64,000 nucleotides of DNA, taken from assembly GCF_012952295.1 (NCBI RefSeq), contig NZ_JABBCH010000001.1, positions 434,001-498,000 of the forward strand, written 5' to 3'. Below, one piece after another: positions 36,545-45,886 of the stretch (position 1 is the stretch's first letter; every line of letters begins with the position of its first letter). This stretch comes from Crystallibacter degradans (GTDB lineage Bacteria; Actinomycetota; Actinomycetes; Actinomycetales; Micrococcaceae). The position numbers were made by a program, and so were the translations under genes. The notes beneath the pieces are model-generated. The model was not told where the DNA came from, made no database searches, and worked only from the letters and a program-made list of their open reading frames with translations.

Positions 36545-37075
36545 ATGGCGTACGTACTGAAGCTCAACAATCCTGACGGCCTGCCGTACAGCGAGTACGA
36601 GCGCGAGTTCGACTACCCGGCGGCCGAGGTCTTCCGCGCCCATGCCGATCCGGAGCTGTACCGACAGTGGATCGGCCCGCGCGGCCTGACCACCCGGATC
36701 GAGGAGCACGACTACCGGAGCGGCGGATCCTTCCGCTTCGTCCAGCACCGGGGCGACGGCATTGAACACGCCTTCCGCGGCATCTTCCACAGTGTCCGCA
36801 ACAACGAGTTCATCCTGAATACTTTCGAGTACGAGGGATACCCCGACGTCGTGACCTTGGAATACACAACGTTCGAGGATCTGCCCGGCGGACGGTCCCG
36901 GTTGACCGGGCGCTCCGTCTTCCCTGACCTGGCTTCGCGCGACCGCTATCTGACCGATGGCATGGAAAGGGGCATCTCCGAAGGTTACGATCGGCTCGAG
37001 GAACTGCTCGCCAATAAGGAGATACGCCATGGATTGGACGCTGGAAGTAGTGCTGCTGCCGGTCGCCGACATTGA
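36545..37075 (+). CDS. SRPBCC/AHSA1 domain protein (paralogue)
   Basis: A 176-residue second AHSA1 protein with the same landmarks (YSEYEREFDYPAAEVFRAHADPELYRQWIGPRGL). Its C-terminal end runs 47 bases into the VOC gene in another frame; the last 15 or so residues (RHGLDAGSSAAAGRRH) are beyond the conserved fold and may be an elongated tail. The second of two adjacent ATGs suits the AGGAGG site. Confidence 0.85.
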   Translation: MAYVLKLNNPDGLPYSEYEREFDYPAAEVFRAHADPELYRQWIGPRGLTTRIEEHDYRSGGSFRFVQHRGDGIEHAFRGIFHSVRNNEFILNTFEYEGYPDVVTLEYTTFEDLPGGRSRLTGRSVFPDLASRDRYLTDGMERGISEGYDRLEELLANKEIRHGLDAGSSAAAGRRH

Positions 37076-37460
37076 CCGCGCCATCGAGTTCTACCGCGAC
37101 AAGGTCGGCTTCAACCTGGACCACCACACCATCAATGAGCACATGAACGTGGCCCAACTGACGCCGCGGGGGTCGGGCTGCTCGATCGTCGTAGGCAACC
37201 TGCCAGCCCAGAACGAAATGGAGCCCGGTTCCCTGCGCGGCCTCCAACTGGTGGTTTCCGATGCCAAAGCCGCCCGCGAGGAACTCCTCTCCCGCGGTGT
37301 GGAGGCCAGCGAAATCACCGTTTTCGACAAGCGCGACGGCGGGACCTTCTTCGGCTTCAGCGATCCGGACGGCAACACGTGGGCTGTGCAGGAGCTGAAA
37401 GTCCGGGCCGAAAAGCCGCTGATCCCAAGCGACGTCCGCACGGGCTTCGGCGAGAAATAG
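37029..37460 (+). CDS. VOC family protein (glyoxalase/bleomycin resistance fold)
   Basis: A 143-residue protein of the vicinal oxygen chelate superfamily. LEVVLLPVADIDRAIEFYRDKVGF is the family opening and GTFFGFSDPDGNTWAVQEL the closing metal-ligand strand with its Glu. It could bind or modify a small organic ligand. It overlaps the preceding AHSA1 gene by 47 bases, which fits a compact cassette. Confidence 0.87.
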   Translation: MDWTLEVVLLPVADIDRAIEFYRDKVGFNLDHHTINEHMNVAQLTPRGSGCSIVVGNLPAQNEMEPGSLRGLQLVVSDAKAAREELLSRGVEASEITVFDKRDGGTFFGFSDPDGNTWAVQELKVRAEKPLIPSDVRTGFGEK

Positions 37461-37558
37461 CCCGTATACGGTTTTTCCTGCTGGGAATGCAATCCGTGGT
37501 GCGGCCGGCTCCGAACTACTTCTACGCTAAAACACCAGCAACGGCACGGAGGGCATAG

Positions 37559-38116
37559 ATGGCCAGGAATTCCACCAGTCCTCTTGTGCCTGTACTGGCG
37601 GCGGCAGGATTGACAATAGTGCTGGCCCTGGTCGCCCATCTGGCCTCGGGCGGGACCATGCCGGCCCTTCCGGTTCTCATCGCCATCAGTGCCCTGACCA
37701 CCCTCGCCGCCACCGTGCTGTCCCGCGTCGATGCCCCGGCCTGGACGCTTATCCTGGCCGCCGGCGTTGCACAGCAGGTGTTGCATCTGGCCTTCGAGGC
37801 CTTTGCCGCACGACCGGCAGCATCGGGCGAGTCCGCAGCCTCATCGGCAGGCATGTCCCACTCCCACCATGCAGAAGTGGACGCTGCTCAGCTGGCGGCC
37901 ACAGCCAACATCGCTGCCGAGCATGCCGGACCCCACTCGGAGTATGTCATGCTGATGCTCCACCTCCATCTGGCTGCCGCCGTGCTGACCGCGCTGCTGA
38001 TGGCCTGGAGCCGCCGGAGGGGCGGGCTCCCGCAGAAGCCCGCCCCTCGCCGTCGTTATTTAGAAACCGGTTTCAGCGGCCCAGCCGCGACTGCAAAGCT
38101 GCCACAGCGGCGTTGA
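37559..38116 (+). CDS. membrane protein with His-rich loop
   Basis: A 185-residue protein with about four hydrophobic segments (LVPVLAAAGLTIVLALVAHLA near the start, ALPVLIAISALTTLAATVLS, ILAAGVAQQVLHLAFEAF and YVMLMLHLHLAAAVLTALLMAW). A His-rich segment (MSHSHHAEVD) sits between segments 3 and 4, which may bind metal. The last 40 residues overlap the terminator and end of the converging amidohydrolase gene, so the true C-terminus may be shorter than read. Family unknown. Confidence 0.65.
   Translation: MARNSTSPLVPVLAAAGLTIVLALVAHLASGGTMPALPVLIAISALTTLAATVLSRVDAPAWTLILAAGVAQQVLHLAFEAFAARPAASGESAASSAGMSHSHHAEVDAAQLAATANIAAEHAGPHSEYVMLMLHLHLAAAVLTALLMAWSRRRGGLPQKPAPRRRYLETGFSGPAATAKLPQRR
38019..38046 (-). 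terminator. 10-bp hairpin after the M20 amidohydrolase gene
   Basis: GGGGCGGGCT (38019-38028) pairs exactly with AGCCCGCCCC (38037-38046). On the leftward strand it follows the amidohydrolase stop and a near copy of the ACGACGGCGG word (AATAACGACGGCG), as in other terminators here. Confidence 0.65.
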
Positions 38117-39320
38117 CGCCCGTGGAAAGCGTGGGCTCCATGACCGGAGCAAAAAACGGGGAATGGTTCATCGGAACCGACCCCTCGCCGTTCACTACTT
38201 CCGCGGAGTGGCCGCCGAAGAACCAGTACACGGCCGGCACATCGATGGCTGCGGCCAGATGGCCGAAGTCCTCGCTGCCCATCAGCGCCGGCACTACGGA
38301 GACCGCATCGTGCCCGATCGCGCCCCGCAGCACCTCGGCCAAGCTTTCGGCCTCGGCGGGCTCGTTGTAGCAGGCCGGGAAGGTGTACAGCTCCTCGATC
38401 TCCGGCTCGGGCGCTCCGGAGGCGGCGGCCTCGGCCGATACGATGCGCCGTACCGCGGCCAGCACCCGGGCACGGACGCCGTCGTCGAAGGTACGGATGT
38501 TCAGGGTGAACTCCGCGGACGCGGGGATGATGTTCTCTTTCAATCCGCCGTGGAAAGTACCGACGGTGACCACGGCAGACTGCCGGGGATCCAGTTCGCG
38601 CGAGACGATCGTCTGCAGCCGAACCACCATGTGGGCACCCAGGACAACCGGATCGATGGAATCCTGCGGCTGCGAGCCGTGGGACTGGCGGCCGTGCACG
38701 GTGACTTTGAGCGAGTCCGCCATGGCCATGGCGCTGCCGACCGAGAGCGAGACCGTCCCGGCAAGCCCGGGCATGACATGTTGACCATAGACGATTTCCG
38801 GTTTCGGGGCGCGCTCCCACAGCCCGTCGGCCACCATGGCGGCCGCGCCGGCGGCGGTCTCCTCACCAGGCTGGAAGATCAGGACCAAGGTTCCGGCCCA
38901 GGCTTCTCGGGACTCCGCGAACATGCGGGCCACGGTCAGCAGCACCGCGGCGTGGGTGTCGTGGCCGCAGCCGTGCATCACCGGGACCTCGGCGCCGTCC
39001 GGCAGGATGCCGGTGTCCGTGCTGGCGTAATCCAGCCCCGTATCTTCCTTGATCGGCAGGCCGTCGGTATCGGCGCGGAAGCCGACCACAGGGCCGTTGC
39101 CGTTGCGCAGTACGCCCACCACGCCGGTGCCGCCGCAGCGGAAGTTCTCGATGCCCAGCCCGTCCAGCTGCTGCTCGATGAATTCCGCCGTCCGGTGCTC
39201 CTGCATGGATAGTTCCGGATGGGCGTGGAGGTGGCGGTAGAGCTCGTGCAGCTGCGCCTGTTGCTGTTGCGTGAGGGCAAGCCCGGCGGTCTGTTCCACG
39301 GCGTCGAGGGTGTTGGTCAT
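38073..39320 (-). CDS. M20 family amidohydrolase (IAA-amino acid/AbgB-like)
   Basis: A 415-residue zinc/manganese amidohydrolase. VMHGCGHDTHAA and FQPGEETAAGA supply the metal ligands, and LRNGNGPVVGFRADTDGLPI is typical of the amidohydrolase branch (hippurate hydrolase, IAA-amino acid hydrolase, N-acyl-amino acid deacylase). The lid domain is present. It lies 23 bases past two membrane-protein genes in the same orientation, an unusual transporter-hydrolase set resembling AbgT/AbgB in logic. Substrate unknown, probably an N-acyl amino acid or dipeptide. Confidence 0.87.
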   Translation of the reverse strand: MTNTLDAVEQTAGLALTQQQQAQLHELYRHLHAHPELSMQEHRTAEFIEQQLDGLGIENFRCGGTGVVGVLRNGNGPVVGFRADTDGLPIKEDTGLDYASTDTGILPDGAEVPVMHGCGHDTHAAVLLTVARMFAESREAWAGTLVLIFQPGEETAAGAAAMVADGLWERAPKPEIVYGQHVMPGLAGTVSLSVGSAMAMADSLKVTVHGRQSHGSQPQDSIDPVVLGAHMVVRLQTIVSRELDPRQSAVVTVGTFHGGLKENIIPASAEFTLNIRTFDDGVRARVLAAVRRIVSAEAAASGAPEPEIEELYTFPACYNEPAEAESLAEVLRGAIGHDAVSVVPALMGSEDFGHLAAAIDVPAVYWFFGGHSAEVVNGEGSVPMNHSPFFAPVMEPTLSTGVNAAVAALQSRLGR

Positions 39321-39343
39321 CATCTCTCCTGTAGTTCTAAGGT

Positions 39344-40078
39344 CTAATTCTCGACGGCGACAGCGGGCTTACGGTCCCGTGCCAGCCACGAAACGATAAT
39401 GGTTCCGATCACGGCGATACCGGTGGTCAGGAAGGCGATGGCCGGGACCAGCGGCAACAGGACGAACTGTACCAACAGCGCGACGACCACGGCGATGATG
39501 GTGATCCGCAACTGCTTGATCGTGAGGATCGCCTGTACGATGACCGCTCCCAACACCGACGGGAGGACGTAGAGCCGGGCAACGTCGATGACCTCGACGG
39601 GGATGATGCTGATCAGCCAGGTGCCAAGGATGCCGACAAACAGGGCCAGCGAGACCAGGTGGATTGCTGCGGCACCGCAGATAGCGGCGACGGCGGCGAA
39701 ATCACCCCGGCGGGTGCCGGGCTTGGCACCGATCCGGGTCTGCGCGATCAGGGCCGAAGGAAGCAGCTTGCTGGAGATATTGCCGATCATGAAGGCCTGG
39801 TACATGGCGGCCGGCCCCAGGATCGGGAAATAGGTGACCGGTTCGACGATCCAGATGATGGCGAACACGGCGGCCACGGCCGCAAAGGCGGTCCACAGCT
39901 GGGCCGCACTGATGTCCAGTCCGGTGAAGAAGACCAGGTACAGCGGCCCGGCCACCGAGAGGATGAGGCCGGCGATCATGGTCAGGCGTCCCCAGCGGGA
40001 CGTAGTGCGGTCGAATTCGGCAAGATCCGACTCGGCCTCGGCCGCGGTGATGGGAGTAGAGATGCTGGTTGCAGACAT
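39344..40078 (-). CDS. multi-pass membrane protein of a putative transport pair
   Basis: A 244-residue protein with about six membrane helices (LTMIAGLILSVAGPLYLVFF, AAVAAVFAIIWIVEPV, FAAVAAICGAAAIHLVSLALFVGIL and later pairs) and PILGPAAMYQAFMIGNISSKLLPSALIAQT, a conserved-looking re-entrant segment. The start MSATSISTPITAAEAES avoids a long GC-rich extension. It is co-oriented with a DUF5058 membrane protein and an M20 amidohydrolase, so the two membrane proteins may form one carrier. Not a recognised transporter family. Confidence 0.75.
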   Translation of the reverse strand: MSATSISTPITAAEAESDLAEFDRTTSRWGRLTMIAGLILSVAGPLYLVFFTGLDISAAQLWTAFAAVAAVFAIIWIVEPVTYFPILGPAAMYQAFMIGNISSKLLPSALIAQTRIGAKPGTRRGDFAAVAAICGAAAIHLVSLALFVGILGTWLISIIPVEVIDVARLYVLPSVLGAVIVQAILTIKQLRITIIAVVVALLVQFVLLPLVPAIAFLTTGIAVIGTIIVSWLARDRKPAVAVEN

Positions 40079-40115
40079 TATGCGTTCCTTAAGAGCGTTC
40101 CGGTAGGGCGGCGGA

Positions 40116-40880
40116 TCAGGCGACAGGGGTTCCGGCCGTGTGCGCCATGTAGGCCACCACAAGACCGGCGACGATGGCGAAACCCAAGCCCCATTCGCGC
40201 AGCCAGGCACGCTTCCGGCTCCGGCCGATTGCCGCGCACAGGCCCATCACTGCGGCGGAGGTGAGCAGTGCATAGACATGGATCATGGACTTGGGTACCT
40301 CGGCAACGCCCAAGGCGATGAACGCACCGAGCAGGGCGGCGCCGGGGACAATCGACATGGCCACCGGGTTGACCTTGGCCAGCTTGGTGCCGCCGCGTTT
40401 CATCAACGGAGTCAGGATCAGGGTGGCAAGCATCCACATCGCGCCGCCCATGCTCATGGCAAAGAAGGCGATGGCGAAGACGTTCTGGGTGTAAGTCGGT
40501 CCGCCGAGTTCTGCCCCGGCGCTACCGGCCGCGATGCTCGCCGCGCCGGTCTCATAGGCAGCCGAGCCGATCAGGCCGATCCGCACCAGTACGGCAGGTG
40601 TACCAAAGACCGCCAGCAGCGCAATGGCCACCATGACGACGGCGAGGGACGGGCCGATGGCGGCAATCGCACCGGACCGGAAGGCGGTCTTCAGCTCAGG
40701 GCCGGTGATCTCGGCCGCCGGGGCGGCTTTGCGGGCGGCCTTCATATAGATGACGGACTGGATAAGGATCACGGCGAAGACGCCGGCTGCGCAGATCCAC
40801 AGCACGGGCATGTTTGCTATGGCCAGAATGTCAGTGGATTCGCCGGCGGCGGAGACAATGCTGGAGGTTGTGGGTGACAT
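40116..40880 (-). CDS. DUF5058 family membrane protein
   Basis: A 254-residue protein with about six helices. PTTSSIVSAAGESTDILAIANMPVLWICAAG and QNVFAIAFFAMSMGGAMWMLATLILTPLMKRGG fit DUF5058, a family usually found beside a second membrane protein and an M20 amidohydrolase. It heads the leftward unit; the palindrome TTGTTGGAACAACAA lies about 40 bases upstream of its start. It is likely one half of an uncharacterised uptake system. Confidence 0.75.
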   Translation of the reverse strand: MSPTTSSIVSAAGESTDILAIANMPVLWICAAGVFAVILIQSVIYMKAARKAAPAAEITGPELKTAFRSGAIAAIGPSLAVVMVAIALLAVFGTPAVLVRIGLIGSAAYETGAASIAAGSAGAELGGPTYTQNVFAIAFFAMSMGGAMWMLATLILTPLMKRGGTKLAKVNPVAMSIVPGAALLGAFIALGVAEVPKSMIHVYALLTSAAVMGLCAAIGRSRKRAWLREWGLGFAIVAGLVVAYMAHTAGTPVA

Positions 40881-40917
40881 GGTTCCTCAAGATGTGATGT
40901 GTGTCTCAAACGGTTTC

Positions 40918-40932
40918 TTGTTGGAACAACAA
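40918..40932. promoter_or_regulatory. palindromic operator TTGTTG-GAA-CAACAA before the DUF5058 unit
   Basis: TTGTTG (40918-40923) and CAACAA (40927-40932) are exact inverted arms around GAA, 38 bases before the DUF5058 start. Lrp/AsnC proteins bind such dyads, and a two-domain Lrp gene lies immediately upstream, so it is the likely regulator. Confidence 0.6.
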
Positions 40933-41056
40933 TGCGTCTTTCGGCCAACCAGAAGCAATAGGTGACGGAATCTGCCACAACTCTGCCCCAATCCGTCATG
41001 TGGCACGATCATCGAAGGCAGTGGGGGCTGATAGCGTCACCGGGATCGCAGTTTTG

Positions 41057-42010
41057 CTATTTCCCTGGGGTGAGGCGGCCGCCGCGCTTGCGCGCATGCA
41101 GCAGCAGCGACGTGCTGATCTGGGCAACATCGGCGGTCCAGGCGCCGCTGCTGGTGAAGTCATACAGCGCCTGGTTGTTTGCCACGGTGACGTCCGCAAG
41201 GATCTGGTAGTCCCCCGTAATCGCAGCCACGTACCGTGTCTCCGGCAGCGCGGCCAAGCGCTGCCCGAGGGTTTCGAGCTGGGCGGGACTGGTCTTGATC
41301 CACAACAATGCCTCGACCGGCAGTCCGAGCGTTGCCGGTTCAACGAGGGCACGCAGGTGCACGGTGTTGGTTTCCAGCAGCCATTCGGTGCGCCGCCGTG
41401 CCGTTGCCTCGGAGACTCCCACCCGCCGGGCAATGGCTTCGAAGGACGCCCGGCCGTCCTCGCACAGCACCGTGGCAATCTGCTCGTCGGCCTTGGTCAT
41501 CTCCGGGTATTCGCCGAACACTGCCGGATCCTTGAGCGGGACGGGCTGCAGTGCGGCACGCTGCTCAACTGTGAGCGGCCCGGGCTGCCAGGCCCGCAGG
41601 GTCTTGAAGTAGCGCAGTATCGGGTAGGTGTTCACATGCTGGAGTCCGGCAATTCCGGGCAGCTCATCGGCCAGCGCCGAATGCAGCCGGTCCCGATCGG
41701 TGAGGATCTCGGCGAGGCAGTCGGTAGTACCCGTGACCATATAGACGAAGGAAGTATCCGCTCGTTGAGCCATCGCCTGGACTGCGACCCGGGCGGTCCC
41801 CGGGGCACAGCGCATTTCAACCAGTACCGGTGTCGGCCGCAAACGGATCCCGAGCACGCCGACGATGCCGGACTCGAGCAGTTCGCTCCCCCGGCGGGCG
41901 ACGGTCCGCTCGGGTTCCCTGAGGACCATGGCGATTTTCCGCCAGGACGCGCGCGGGTCTATTTGAAGTGCCGTGACAATCTGCTGCTCCAGCACTGTCA
42001 GCTCGTGCAC
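41057..42010 (-). CDS. two-domain Lrp/AsnC family transcriptional regulator
   Basis: A 317-residue protein with two Lrp modules in tandem. Module 1 has an HTH at residues 5-50 (LEQQIVTALQIDPRASWRKIAMVL) and a RAM ligand domain (VYMVTGTTDCLAEIL). Module 2 has an HTH near 172-215 (EQIATVLCEDGRASFEAIARRVGVSEATARRRTEWLL) and a second RAM domain (YVAAITGDYQILADVTVANNQALY). Such double Lrp proteins control amino-acid-related genes in actinobacteria. It lies just upstream of the DUF5058/M20 unit on the same strand. Confidence 0.88.
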   Translation of the reverse strand: MHELTVLEQQIVTALQIDPRASWRKIAMVLREPERTVARRGSELLESGIVGVLGIRLRPTPVLVEMRCAPGTARVAVQAMAQRADTSFVYMVTGTTDCLAEILTDRDRLHSALADELPGIAGLQHVNTYPILRYFKTLRAWQPGPLTVEQRAALQPVPLKDPAVFGEYPEMTKADEQIATVLCEDGRASFEAIARRVGVSEATARRRTEWLLETNTVHLRALVEPATLGLPVEALLWIKTSPAQLETLGQRLAALPETRYVAAITGDYQILADVTVANNQALYDFTSSGAWTADVAQISTSLLLHARKRGGRLTPGK

Positions 42011-42151
42011 GCGCCTACTCCCTTCCGGCGGAGCCGCGCCGTCCGCTGCGGCCGCTGTAGCCGGCGCGCGGCGGCAGCGGGCCGGACGGAACCAGGGATT
42101 GGCCAGCAGGGCGTCGAAGCATTCGTCCAGCTTACAAGCAGCGGAGACGCC

Positions 42152-43105
42152 TCACAGGTCCAGCAGCAGCCGCTTGCCCTTGCACCGGGAGACACAGATC
42201 ATCATCGTGCCACCGGCCTCGCGCTCGTCGTCGGAGAGCAGCGAGTCACGGTGGTCGATCTCGCCGCTAAGCACGCCGGTCTCGCAGGTACCGCAGATTC
42301 CTTCCCGGCAGGAGTTTGGCTGGTTGATCCCGGCGTTTTCCAGCGCCTGCAAGATGGTCTCATCTTGTCCCACCGGAACCTCGGTACCGTCGGTTAGTTC
42401 CACCACGAAGGAAGACTCGCCGGATGGTTTGGCCGCGGCTTGGTCGCTAGCGGCAAACCGCTCGCAGTGGAAGCGCGAGGCATCATCCCACCCGTCGGCG
42501 AACGACTGCAGCACATTCAGCAGCGGCCCTGGCCCGCAGGCATACACATGGGTGCCCGTCTCCAGCCCGCCCAGCAGGTCTGCGAGCGGGTAGAGACCGC
42601 TTTCGTCGTCGGCGTGGATTTCGACGTTCCCGCCGAGCGCCTGTATCTCCTCCAGGAATGCCATCGATTCCCGGCTGCGCCCTAGGTAAACCAGCCGCCA
42701 GGAAACCCCTCGCACGTCAGCGTCGCGGACCATCGGCAGCACCGGGGTGATGCCGATCCCGCCGGCGATGAAGACGTAGCCAGTGGCTGGCTCCAGCGCG
42801 AAGTTGTTGCGCGGTCCGCGGAGCTGGATCTTGGTCCCAGGCTTCAGCTCGTCGTGGACGTAGGCCGAGCCGCCGCGTCCTTCGGCTTCGCGCAGCACAC
42901 CCAGCCGCCATGCAGTCCGGTCGGCAGTCTCGGAACAGAGCGAGTACTGGCGCAGAATCCCGTTGGGCAGGAGGACATCCACGTGGGAGCCGGCCTCCCA
43001 TTCCGGCAACTCCTCCCCCAATGGGTGTTCCAGCCGCAGCGAGACCACGCTGCTGGACTCGCGTTGGATCGAGCGGACCTCGACGTCGAAAAATTCTTCA
43101 TTCAT
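42152..43105 (-). CDS. PDR/VanB-type oxidoreductase (reductase of a Rieske oxygenase)
   Basis: A 317-residue class IA reductase in one chain: FMN domain ([22 protein letters not shown]), NAD domain ([25 protein letters not shown]) and C-terminal plant-type [2Fe-2S] ferredoxin with Cys in CREGICGTC and a fourth Cys in MICVSRCKG. It passes NADH electrons to a Rieske oxygenase. The only Rieske oxygenase here is encoded at the head of the same leftward cassette (47400-48461), so the pair is split by five other genes but probably acts together. Confidence 0.88.
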   Translation of the reverse strand: MNEEFFDVEVRSIQRESSSVVSLRLEHPLGEELPEWEAGSHVDVLLPNGILRQYSLCSETADRTAWRLGVLREAEGRGGSAYVHDELKPGTKIQLRGPRNNFALEPATGYVFIAGGIGITPVLPMVRDADVRGVSWRLVYLGRSRESMAFLEEIQALGGNVEIHADDESGLYPLADLLGGLETGTHVYACGPGPLLNVLQSFADGWDDASRFHCERFAASDQAAAKPSGESSFVVELTDGTEVPVGQDETILQALENAGINQPNSCREGICGTCETGVLSGEIDHRDSLLSDDEREAGGTMMICVSRCKGKRLLLDL

Positions 43106-43126
43106 GATTCATTCACCGTTGATAGT

Positions 43127-43920
<794 letters not shown>

Positions 43921-43924
<4 letters not shown>

Positions 43925-44859
43925 TTTTTGCCGCCTTTCAGGGAGAGTGCGTCATGGGTGGCGAAGAACCTTTTCAGCTGCTGCAGCGGCGTCGGCGGCA
44001 GGTTCCGCTGGTTGCCGCGTGCAAACCGCCGCTCCAGGTAGTACTGACCAACCGTCAGGATCGAGGTGATCAGCAGGTACCAGAGGCTGGCGACGATCAG
44101 CAGCGGCACGGTCTCGAAGGTCCGTGCATAGATGATCTGCGCCGAATACAGCAGTTCCGGCACCGAGATCACACTGACCAAGGCGGTGGTCTTGAGCATG
44201 CCGATGGTTTCATTGCCCGTGGGCGGGATGATTACCCGCATCGCCTGCGGCAGGACCACCCGGCGCATGGTCTGCAGCCGGGTGATGCCCAAGGCCTCGG
44301 CCGCCTCGGTCTGCCCGTGGTCCACGGAGAGGATGCCGGCCCGGACGATCTCGGACATGTAGGCGCCCTGGTTCAGGCCGAGTCCGAGGATTGCCGCGGT
44401 CATGGGTGTGATCAGCTGGTTAGCGTCCAGCTGGACACCGGGGATGCCGAGGGTGATGACCGGGTACAGTGCCGCCAGGTTGAACCAGAACAGCAGCTGC
44501 ACCAGCACCGGCGTGCCACGGAAGAAGTTGACGTAGGCGAAGGCGGCGCTGCGGACAATCGGATTGGCCGAGAGCCGCATGACTGCGAAGATCACACCGA
44601 GAACGATGCCGATGGCCATGCTGATCGCGGTCAGCCCAAGGGTGACCAGGATGCCGCGGCCAATGGAAACATCGCGCAGGTACAGTCCCACGATGTCCCA
44701 ACCGAAGTTGGGGTTGGTAATCACGGAGCGCAGCAGCAGCCCCGCGATCACAATGATAACGACGGCGGACAGCCAGCGGCCGGGGTGTTTGGCCTTCACA
44801 ACGGTGTAGCCGTCGCTGGTGGCGGCTGCTTGCTCGGTTCGGGTAGTCACGGCAGTCAT
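43921..44859 (-). CDS. polar amino acid ABC transporter, permease
   Basis: A 312-residue HisM/GlnP-type permease. One N-terminal helix is followed by the transport core ([28 protein letters not shown]), with the EAA loop region [29 protein letters not shown] that contacts the ATPase. A C-terminal extension of about 40 basic residues ([12 protein letters not shown]) follows. It overlaps the ATPase gene (ATGA). Only one permease is present, so the channel is probably a homodimer. Confidence 0.92.
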
Positions 44860-44877
44860 GCGGCTGCTTCCCCTCCT

Positions 44878-45819
44878 CTACTTCTTGTCGAGGGCGTCGG
44901 AGGTCAGCAGGACAGAGTCCGGGATGCCCCACTTGTCGCCGATTTCCTGGTAGTAGTCGCTGTCGAGGATTCCCCGGGTGGCCTCTGTGACAGCTTTCTG
45001 CAGCCCGCCGTCCTGGCTTAGCGCGATGCCGGTGGGGATCGGGTCGTAATCCTCGCCGGCGGCCAGCTCGAACTGTCCGTCGGCTTCCTTGCCTTGGTAG
45101 GCCAGCGACATGCTGTCAGCGACAACGGCATCCACCCGGCCGGAGGTGAGTGCAAGGTTGGCATCCGTCTGCCCCGGGAAGTTGCGAATGGTGATGGGCT
45201 CCTTGCCGGCGTCGACACATTCCTTGGAGAACTTGGGCAGATAGTCCATGGACTGGATCGAGCCCTTCTGGCCGGCGATCTTCTTGCCGCACATGCTCAG
45301 GGGGTCCATGGAGATATTTTTGGGGTTTCCCGGCAGAACAGCGACGCCGGAACCGCCGTCGAGGTACTTCACGAAGTCCACGATCTTCTCGCGTTCCGGT
45401 GTGATCGAGAACGTCGACATGGCCATGTCGTACTTGCCGGAGGCCAGACCCGGCAGGATGGTATCGAACGTTGCCGGCACATGTTCGACTTCCAGACCCA
45501 GAGCGGCACCCACGGCGTCCGAGAAGTCGACGTCGTAACCGATCATCGTCTTGTTGTCGGTGTCGTAGTACTCGAATGGAGCGTAGGTCGGGTCCGAGGC
45601 CACGCGGAGGGTTCCGGCGGCCCGGATCTCTTCAGGCAGCAGGTCCCTGGCCGCCTCGTTCAGGGCAACAGCTTCGGCACCGGATCCGGCTGACGCAGCG
45701 GAACCTGCCGGTTCCGGTGCGGCCTGGGAAGCATTGGTGCAGGAACTCAGGGACAAGGCCAGCAGGACGGAGCCGGCCAGGATGGTTGAACGGGTGGCAC
45801 GTTGACGGGAATGACGCAT
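44878..45819 (-). CDS. amino acid ABC transporter substrate-binding lipoprotein
   Basis: A 313-residue periplasmic-binding-type protein with a lipobox (LALSLSSCTNA) after an N-terminal hydrophobic segment. The SBP_bac_3 domain runs from LRVASDPTYAPFEYYD to the end, with IGYDVDFSDAVGAALGLEVEHVPATFDTILPGLASGKYDMAMSTFSITPEREKIVDF as the family core. It captures the substrate at the cell surface. The second ATG suits the GAGAGGA site better than the first. Confidence 0.9.
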   Translation of the reverse strand: MRHSRQRATRSTILAGSVLLALSLSSCTNASQAAPEPAGSAASAGSGAEAVALNEAARDLLPEEIRAAGTLRVASDPTYAPFEYYDTDNKTMIGYDVDFSDAVGAALGLEVEHVPATFDTILPGLASGKYDMAMSTFSITPEREKIVDFVKYLDGGSGVAVLPGNPKNISMDPLSMCGKKIAGQKGSIQSMDYLPKFSKECVDAGKEPITIRNFPGQTDANLALTSGRVDAVVADSMSLAYQGKEADGQFELAAGEDYDPIPTGIALSQDGGLQKAVTEATRGILDSDYYQEIGDKWGIPDSVLLTSDALDKK

Positions 45820-45886
45820 GGATTTTCCTCTCATGGTCCGGACAGCGTTGTCCGGTTATGGATATCCGGCATTGATCAGGAGACGA

